Assembly: GCA_016789165.1 (NCBI GenBank)
Contig: JAEURL010000507.1
Span: 1 to 9,057 of the forward strand
Length of the DNA stretch: 9,057 nt
Origin: Anaerolineales bacterium
GTDB taxonomy: Bacteria > Chloroflexota > Anaerolineae > Anaerolineales > UBA6663
Reading direction: 5' to 3'
The translations under genes were made by a program, and so were the position numbers. Positions 5,341 through 9,057 of the stretch are shown in pieces (position 1 is the first letter of the stretch; each line of letters starts with the position of its first letter). The notes under the pieces were generated by a model. The model saw nothing but the letters and a program-made list of their open reading frames with translations, searched no databases and was not told the DNA's origin.

Positions 5341-5955
5341 GTGACCGAGCAAGAGTGCATCGCCCGCGCCCGCGCCGGTGATGAAACCGCTTTCACACCC
5401 CTGGTGGAAAGTTACCAGGCGGCAATCTATAACTTATGTTACCGGATGCTGGGCAACCCCCAGGAGGCTGAGGATGCCGCCCAGGAGGCCTTCCTGCGCG
5501 CCTACTCACAGCTGCGCCGGTACGATCCCAGCCGGTCGTTCAAGACCTGGCTGTTCTCCATCGCCAGCCACTATTGCATTGACCTGCTGCGCAAGCGCCG
5601 GCTGACCTGGCTGTCGATTGAGGACGAGGCCCTGCCGCCGCATCCGGCCTTGCACGACCCCACGCTCGGGCCGGAGGAATCCGCCACCCGCCGGGAACAG
5701 ACCGCCGCCATCCAGGGGCTGCTGGGCCGGCTGGCGCCCGATGACCGCACCGTGATTGTGATGCGTTACTGGTATGACTTGTCGTATGAAGAGATCGCCG
5801 AAGCCACGGGGGCCACGGTGAGCGCGGTGAAGAGCCGCCTGCACCGTGCGCGCGGGGCGCTGGCCGAGATGCTGCCGGGGGAGCGGGCCTCGGCGGCGGC
5901 CGCGCCGGCCCGCGCCGCGACGCCCCGGCTGGCGGTAGGAGGCTGGCCAAGATGA
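5341..5955 (+). CDS. ECF (RpoE-like) RNA polymerase sigma factor
   Basis: This 204-residue group IV sigma factor directs RNA polymerase to stress promoters. Region 2 spans about 17-86: AFTPLVESYQAAIYNLCYRML, then NPQEAEDAAQEAFLRAY for core binding and -10 melting, and FKTWLFSIASHYCIDLLRKR. Region 4 spans about 124-178, with LSYEEIAEATGATVSAVKSRLHRAR as the helix-turn-helix that reads the -35 box. An Ala/Pro/Arg-rich tail of about 25 residues extends past the usual end. The GTG start at 5341 is supported by GAGG seven bases upstream. Its stop overlaps the ATG of the anti-sigma gene (ATGA, 5952-5955), so the two are translationally coupled. The upstream TGCAAC-N16-CGTA motif suggests it activates its own operon. 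The trigger is unknown, but the membrane partner points to an envelope signal. Confidence 0.95.
   Translation: MTEQECIARARAGDETAFTPLVESYQAAIYNLCYRMLGNPQEAEDAAQEAFLRAYSQLRRYDPSRSFKTWLFSIASHYCIDLLRKRRLTWLSIEDEALPPHPALHDPTLGPEESATRREQTAAIQGLLGRLAPDDRTVIVMRYWYDLSYEEIAEATGATVSAVKSRLHRARGALAEMLPGERASAAAAPARAATPRLAVGGWPR
5937..5942 (+). promoter_or_regulatory. Shine-Dalgarno site of the anti-sigma gene inside the sigma gene
   Basis: A perfect AGGAGG lies nine bases before the ATG at 5952, within the last codons of the sigma factor gene. It suggests the anti-sigma factor is made efficiently and not only by ribosomes crossing the ATGA overlap. Confidence 0.75.
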
Positions 5956-6506
5956 GCCACAAGCATTATTTGGATTGGATGCAGCTGGCGCTGGATGACG
6001 CCCTGCCCGCCGCGCAGCGGCAGGAGCTGACCGCGCACCTGGGCGAATGCCCCGCCTGCTCCGCCGCCTGGGACGGCCTGCAGCGTGCCGACCGGCTGCT
6101 GGCGCAGGCGCCGCTGGCCGCGCCCCGGCCGGGCTTCACGGGCCGCTTCAACGCCCGGCTGCGGCAGCGCCGCTCCCAGCCGCAGGCGGTATGGGGGGCG
6201 CTGGCGCTCGGCCTGGGGGCCGTGGGCGCGGCGGCCCTGGTGCTGCCGGCCGGGGTTGGGCTGCTGTGGACTCTGGCGCAGCTGGCCGGCCAGCCGGCCA
6301 CCGCCACCGCGCTGTTCAACAGCGCCTCGGCCGCCTCGCAGGTGATGCTGGCGCTGCTCAACGCCCTGTACGTGACGGCGCGCGGCGTGGGCGAACTGGC
6401 GCTGGTCTCGCCCCTGGCCTGGGCCCTGACCCTGTCCGCCCTGGGCGCCACCGCGCTGTGGGTGTACGTGCTGCGCAGGCTCAGCCTGCAAGGATTGCGG
6501 CTATGA
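5952..6506 (+). CDS. Zinc-finger anti-sigma factor, membrane-bound
   Basis: This 184-residue protein should bind and hold the ECF sigma factor encoded just upstream. Residues 1-50 are a ZAS-type anti-sigma domain with H29, C33 and C36 in HLGECPACSAAW, the core of the Hx3Cx2C zinc motif. A basic linker (RFNARLRQRRS, 65-75) precedes a long hydrophobic stretch (about 79-113), a moderately hydrophobic middle (about 128-149) and a final membrane segment (about 152-174) followed by RRL. This implies two or three membrane passes, more than the single pass common in simple ZAS proteins, with the zinc domain in the cytoplasm. There is almost no external domain, so sensing may occur in the membrane or through the next gene product. 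It overlaps its neighbours by ATGA at both ends. Confidence 0.88.
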   Translation: MSHKHYLDWMQLALDDALPAAQRQELTAHLGECPACSAAWDGLQRADRLLAQAPLAAPRPGFTGRFNARLRQRRSQPQAVWGALALGLGAVGAAALVLPAGVGLLWTLAQLAGQPATATALFNSASAASQVMLALLNALYVTARGVGELALVSPLAWALTLSALGATALWVYVLRRLSLQGLRL

Positions 6507-7564
6507 AACGTTGGATCATCGCGCTGCTGCTGGCCGGCCTGGCGCTGCTGGCGCCGGCCGCCCGTTCGCCGTGGGCACTGGGGGCTGTCGGCGTCGCCCA
6601 CGCGGCCACCCTGGCCGAAGACAAAGTGGTGGTGGGCGATAACTTCACCCTGAGCGCCGGCGACGAGATCGACGGCAACCTGATCGTCCTGGGCGGCAAC
6701 GTCACCGTGGAGGACGGCGCCCGCGTCACTGGCAACCTGGTGGTCTTCGGCGGCAACGTCTCGCTGGCCGGCGAGGTGGGCGAAGATCTGGTGGTCTTCG
6801 GCGGCAACGCCGAACTGCTGGGCACGGCCGTGGTGGAGGGCCAGTTGGTCACCTCCGGCGGCTCCATCTCGCGCGCCGAAGGCTCGGAGGTGAAGGGCGG
6901 CGAGACCCAGAGCGTGGGGCCGAGCTTCCCGTGGCGGCCGGTGGTGGTCACGCCTACGCCCGGCCCGCTCGACGTCCTGATCGACTTTATCTGGGGCGGC
7001 GTGCGGACGGTGGCGCTGGCGGTGGTCATCAGCCTGTTGGCCGTGTTGGTGGCGCTGCTGCTGCCTGAACCCACCGCGCGGGTGAGCGCGGCCCTGGCCG
7101 GCGCGCCCGTCGCGGCCGGCGGCGTGGGACTGCTGACCCTGATCGCAGTGCCGGTATTGAGCGTGCTGATGGCCATCACGCTCTGCCTGATCCCGTTCAG
7201 CTTCCTGGCGCTGATGGCCTACACCGTGGCCCTGCTCTTCGGCTGGCTGGCGCTGGGCGCCCTGCTCGGCGAGCGGCTGGCCGGCGCCTTGCGCTGGCAG
7301 GCGTTGAGCCCCGTGCTGGCGGCCGGTTTGGGTGCCGGCCTGATCACGCTGGTGGTGGGCGGCATCGGCCTGCTGCCCGTCTTCGGCGGCCTGCTCAGCG
7401 GCCTGACCCAGACCGTGCTGTTGAGCCTGGGCCTGGGCGCCGTGACCCTGACGCGCTTTGGCGCGCGGCCTTACCTGACCGCCGCGCCCCTGTCGCCGGC
7501 CGCTCCGCCGCCCAGCGCCCCCGAGCCGCCGCCGGCGCCTCCACCGGGTGATCCGGGCCTCTGA
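6503..7564 (+). CDS. Bactofilin-like beta-helix protein with signal peptide and membrane domain
   Basis: This is a 353-residue envelope protein. Residues 1-35 form a signal peptide or first membrane segment (MKRWIIALLLAGLALL, ending near VAHAA). Residues about 45-125 carry short beta-helix turns of the form GNLxVxGGNV (GNLIVLGGNV, GNLVVFGGNV, EDLVVFGGNA, EGQLVTSGGS), as in polymer-forming bactofilin-like proteins. A Pro/Thr linker (VVVTPTPGP, 147-155) leads to about four or five hydrophobic segments (roughly 168-188, 204-255, 270-291, 295-316), then a Pro-rich tail ending PPAPPPGDPGL. It may scaffold or sense the cell envelope; no enzyme motif is visible. The ATG at 6503 is preceded by AAGGA and overlaps the anti-sigma stop (ATGA). 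The frame stays open far upstream, but that part is antisigma coding and lacks a start signal. As third gene of the ECF operon it is a likely regulon member or accessory sensor. Confidence 0.85.
   Translation: MKRWIIALLLAGLALLAPAARSPWALGAVGVAHAATLAEDKVVVGDNFTLSAGDEIDGNLIVLGGNVTVEDGARVTGNLVVFGGNVSLAGEVGEDLVVFGGNAELLGTAVVEGQLVTSGGSISRAEGSEVKGGETQSVGPSFPWRPVVVTPTPGPLDVLIDFIWGGVRTVALAVVISLLAVLVALLLPEPTARVSAALAGAPVAAGGVGLLTLIAVPVLSVLMAITLCLIPFSFLALMAYTVALLFGWLALGALLGERLAGALRWQALSPVLAAGLGAGLITLVVGGIGLLPVFGGLLSGLTQTVLLSLGLGAVTLTRFGARPYLTAAPLSPAAPPPSAPEPPPAPPPGDPGL
6680..6809 (+). repeat. In-gene beta-helix repeat units
   Basis: Three units of about 17-19 codons encode (L/V)xVxGGNx turns, at 6680-6701, 6737-6758 and 6788-6809. 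The 22-base core is identical between the last two units and differs at a few bases in the first. Such repeats are expected of a solenoid coding region, but the base-level identity hints at recent duplication or conversion. Confidence 0.7.
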
Positions 7565-7573
7565 AGTAAACAC

Positions 7574-7603
7574 AAGGGCGACCCCGCGGGGCCGCCCTTT
7601 TTT
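7574..7603 (+). terminator. Intrinsic terminator of the ECF sigma operon
   Basis: AAGGGCG (7574-7580) pairs with CGCCCTT (7593-7599). Inside, after an A/C mismatch, CCC pairs with GGG around a CGCG loop. Six T bases (7598-7603) follow. It begins nine bases after the stop codon of the bactofilin-like gene and should end the three-gene transcript. Confidence 0.9.
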
Positions 7604-7633
7604 GTTGGCGAGGCGCGGCGCTTGGCCGCCGAG

Positions 7634-7652
7634 AGCGCCGTTGCCCGGCGCT
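7634..7652 (-). terminator. Hairpin just after the thrB stop codon
   Basis: AGCGCCG (7634-7640) and CGGCGCT (7646-7652) form a perfect seven-base-pair stem with a five-base loop, five bases past the thrB stop. No T-tract follows on the minus strand, so it is either a weak or Rho-assisted end or a 3' stabilising hairpin. Confidence 0.4.
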
Positions 7653-7657
7653 GGTTC

Positions 7658-8569
7658 TCAGCCCGTCACGCTCACCTGAACCTGCACGCCCTGCCGGTCC
7701 ACCGGCAGCACAAAGGTGCGGCTGGCCAGGCCGGCCGCCTCAAAGGCCGCCTTCATGGCGTTGGCGATATCCCAATGGCGGTCCGGCGCAAAAGCGGCCA
7801 GCGCCGGGCCGGCCCCGGAGAGCGCCACGGCCGCCGCGCCGGCCTTGCGCGCCGCCACCACCGCCTCGTCAAAGCCGGGGATGAGCGCTTTGCGGTAAGG
7901 CTGGTGCAGGCGGTCCGCCATAGCGAAGCGCAGCAATTCAAAATCCAGCTGGGTGAAGGCCTGCACCGTGAATAAGGCCCGGCCGATGTTGAAGACCGCG
8001 TCCTTCAACGGCACCTGGGCCGGCAGGGCCGCGCGGGCTTCGGCCGTGGAGAGCCGCAGGTCCGGCAGGACGATGACGACCTTGAGCGGCGGCACCGGCA
8101 GCGCTTTCACCAGCAGCTCGTCGCCGCTGTGGCTGGCCAGGGTCAGCCCGCCAAACAGCGCGGCCGAGACGTTGTCCGGGTGGCCTTCGATCTCGGTCGC
8201 CAGGCGCAGCAGGTCGTCGCGGGTCAGGCGCGCGTCCACCAGCGCGTTGGCGGCCGCCAGGCCGCCCACGATGGCGGCCGAGGAGGAGCCCAGGCCGGAG
8301 CCGACCGGGATGCCGTTGACGGCGTGCACGCGCAGGCCGGCCGGCCGGCGGCCGGCTTTTTCGAAGACGACCTCGGCCGACCGGGCGATCAGGTTGGTGG
8401 CGTCCAGGGCGACGCGGTCCTCGCCTTCGCCTTCGACGTCGATCTCCAGGCCCCGGCTGGTCTCGTACAGCTCCACGGTGTTGCGCAGGCTGAGCGCCAG
8501 CGCCAGGCAGTCAAAGCCGGGGCCGAGGTTGGCGGTGGAAGCGGGGACGGTGACGGTAGCTTTTTTCAT
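7658..8569 (-). CDS. thrB: Homoserine kinase
   Basis: This 303-residue cytosolic GHMP-family kinase phosphorylates homoserine with ATP, the step before threonine synthase. Motif 1 is PASTANLGPGFD (9-20), the ATP-binding loop is PVGSGLGSSSAA (88-99), EGHPDN is at 128-133, HQPYR at 222-226 and motif 3 is ALSGAGPALAAF (249-260). The length fits ThrB. I chose the ATG at 8569 (MKKATVTVPAS) because homology begins there. An in-frame ATG at 8614 would add 15 residues, MAGDRRPPPFACRHR, unlike the family, with GAGGG abutting the codon. Neither start has a well-placed Shine-Dalgarno. It follows the aldo/keto reductase by 63 bases and is probably co-transcribed with it. No other threonine gene is in view. 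A mevalonate or other GHMP kinase is unlikely given the ANLGPGFDCL signature. Confidence 0.94.
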   Translation of the reverse strand: MKKATVTVPASTANLGPGFDCLALALSLRNTVELYETSRGLEIDVEGEGEDRVALDATNLIARSAEVVFEKAGRRPAGLRVHAVNGIPVGSGLGSSSAAIVGGLAAANALVDARLTRDDLLRLATEIEGHPDNVSAALFGGLTLASHSGDELLVKALPVPPLKVVIVLPDLRLSTAEARAALPAQVPLKDAVFNIGRALFTVQAFTQLDFELLRFAMADRLHQPYRKALIPGFDEAVVAARKAGAAAVALSGAGPALAAFAPDRHWDIANAMKAAFEAAGLASRTFVLPVDRQGVQVQVSVTG

Positions 8570-8598
8570 GCGGTGACGACAGGCAAACGGCGGTGGAC

Positions 8599-8612
8599 GG
8601 CGGTCACCCGCC
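8599..8612 (-). other. Small inverted repeat upstream of thrB
   Basis: GGCGG (8599-8603) and CCGCC (8608-8612) flank a four-base loop in the gap between the reductase and thrB genes, about 30 bases before the chosen thrB start. In GC-rich DNA such a short hairpin may be chance. If real, it could affect the processing or translation of thrB. Confidence 0.2.
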
Positions 8613-8632
8613 ATCCCTCGGCCGGCGGCTAC

Positions 8633-9057
8633 TTAATGTCCCAGCACCTGGTGCGGCACGTAAGGCTCTTCCAAGGACCGGCACTCGTCGTCGGTCAGGG
8701 TGAGGGTGAGGGCGCTCAGGGCTTCTTCGAGCTGGTACGGCTTGCTGGCGCCGATGATGGGCGCGGTCAGGCCGGGCTGGCGCAGGATCCAGGCCAGGGC
8801 GATCTGCGCCGGCGAGACGCCGCGCTGCTGGGCGAGCGCCGCGCAGCGCTCAGCCACCTCGAAATCGGCCGGCGTGTAGTACATCTGGTGGGCGAAGGCG
8901 TCGGTGCGAGCGCGTTCGGTTTCGCCGCCCTTCTGGGCCGTGCGATTGCCGGCCAGGAAGCCGCGCGCCAGCGGGCTCCACGGGATCACGCCCACGCCCT
9001 CCGCCCGGCAGAGCGGCAGCATCTCGCGTTCCTCCTCGCGGTAGATCAGGTTGTAGT
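8633..9057 (-). CDS. Aldo/keto reductase (YajO-like), C-terminal part
   Basis: The last 140 residues of an NAD(P)H-dependent aldo/keto reductase are visible; the first half, with the catalytic Tyr and Lys, lies beyond the right edge. The reading runs YNLIYREEEREMLPLC, GVGVIPWSPLARGFLAG (a barrel strand with cofactor-loop residues), VSPAQIALAWILRQPG, PIIGASKPYQLEEAL (nucleotide-binding segment) and ends PYVPHQVLGH. The ending P-Y-x-P-H-x-V-x-G resembles that of YajO-type reductases. The GASK lysine takes a place often held by arginine, which contacts the 2'-phosphate of NADPH. The substrate is unknown. It lies 63 bases upstream of thrB on the same strand. Confidence 0.9.
   Translation of the reverse strand, partial: YNLIYREEEREMLPLCRAEGVGVIPWSPLARGFLAGNRTAQKGGETERARTDAFAHQMYYTPADFEVAERCAALAQQRGVSPAQIALAWILRQPGLTAPIIGASKPYQLEEALSALTLTLTDDECRSLEEPYVPHQVLGH

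Noticed and set aside
6047..6502. Upstream extension of the bactofilin-like gene frame
   Set aside because: The extension lies inside the anti-sigma gene. The ATG at 6503 starts a clear signal peptide, has a Shine-Dalgarno and overlaps the anti-sigma stop by ATGA.
5966..7573. A 535-codon minus-strand frame opposite the anti-sigma and bactofilin-like genes
   Set aside because: It has repetitive Gln/Arg/His/Gly composition and is covered by two real genes with coupled starts.
8570..8614. Longer start for homoserine kinase at 8614
   Set aside because: The added 15 residues are unlike the family, and the only purine-rich site abuts the codon; MKKATVTVPAS at 8569 fits better, though not with certainty.
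1..9057. Frequent GGCCGG/GCCGGC words across the window
   Set aside because: They occur in coding and noncoding DNA at no fixed spacing and look like a genome-wide compositional habit, not a discrete repeat element.

Overview
The window is a high-GC bacterial chromosome segment packed with genes. No stretch over about 130 bases lacks one. The gene mix, the TPTPGP-type linker, the degenerate signalling multidomain protein and the use of ATG, GTG and TTG starts suggest Chloroflexota (Anaerolineae-like). That is an inference from style; no rRNA or marker gene is present. I saw no tRNA, rRNA, CRISPR array, insertion sequence or phage gene.

Layout. (1) 1-1673: the start of a leftward mobA-type gene is cut by the left edge. 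It is divergent from a rightward pair, amrS (AmmeMemoRadiSam radical SAM enzyme) and a 107-residue protein of unknown function. The 82-bp divergent region holds a near-consensus sigma-70 promoter for amrS and, overlapping it on the other strand, a TATAAT only six bases from the mobA start codon. (2) 1737-5211, all leftward: a degenerate archease-fold protein, two similar single-domain response regulators, then, behind its own promoter, a 718-residue fusion of metallo-beta-lactamase-fold hydrolase, STAS domain and pseudokinase. (3) 5341-7564, rightward: an ECF sigma factor, a zinc-finger membrane anti-sigma factor and a secreted/membrane bactofilin-like protein. The three are translationally coupled by two ATGA overlaps, preceded by an ECF-type promoter motif (TGCAAC-N16-CGTA) and closed by a strong intrinsic terminator. 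(4) 7658-9057, leftward: homoserine kinase (thrB) behind the C-terminal part of a YajO-like aldo/keto reductase that runs off the right edge.

How the genes may work together. Region 3 reads as a self-regulating envelope-sensing unit in which the membrane anti-sigma factor holds the sigma factor and the bactofilin-like protein is an envelope target or partner. Region 2 is the most unusual. Its parts carry folds known from signalling (receiver, STAS, kinase), but the STAS phosphorylation loop, the kinase catalytic residues and the archease metal-site residues all appear replaced. The two receiver domains and the hydrolase active site look intact. I infer a signalling module in which the kinase, STAS and archease folds serve as binding surfaces and the hydrolase may be the output. 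The partner histidine kinase and the hydrolase substrate are not visible here.
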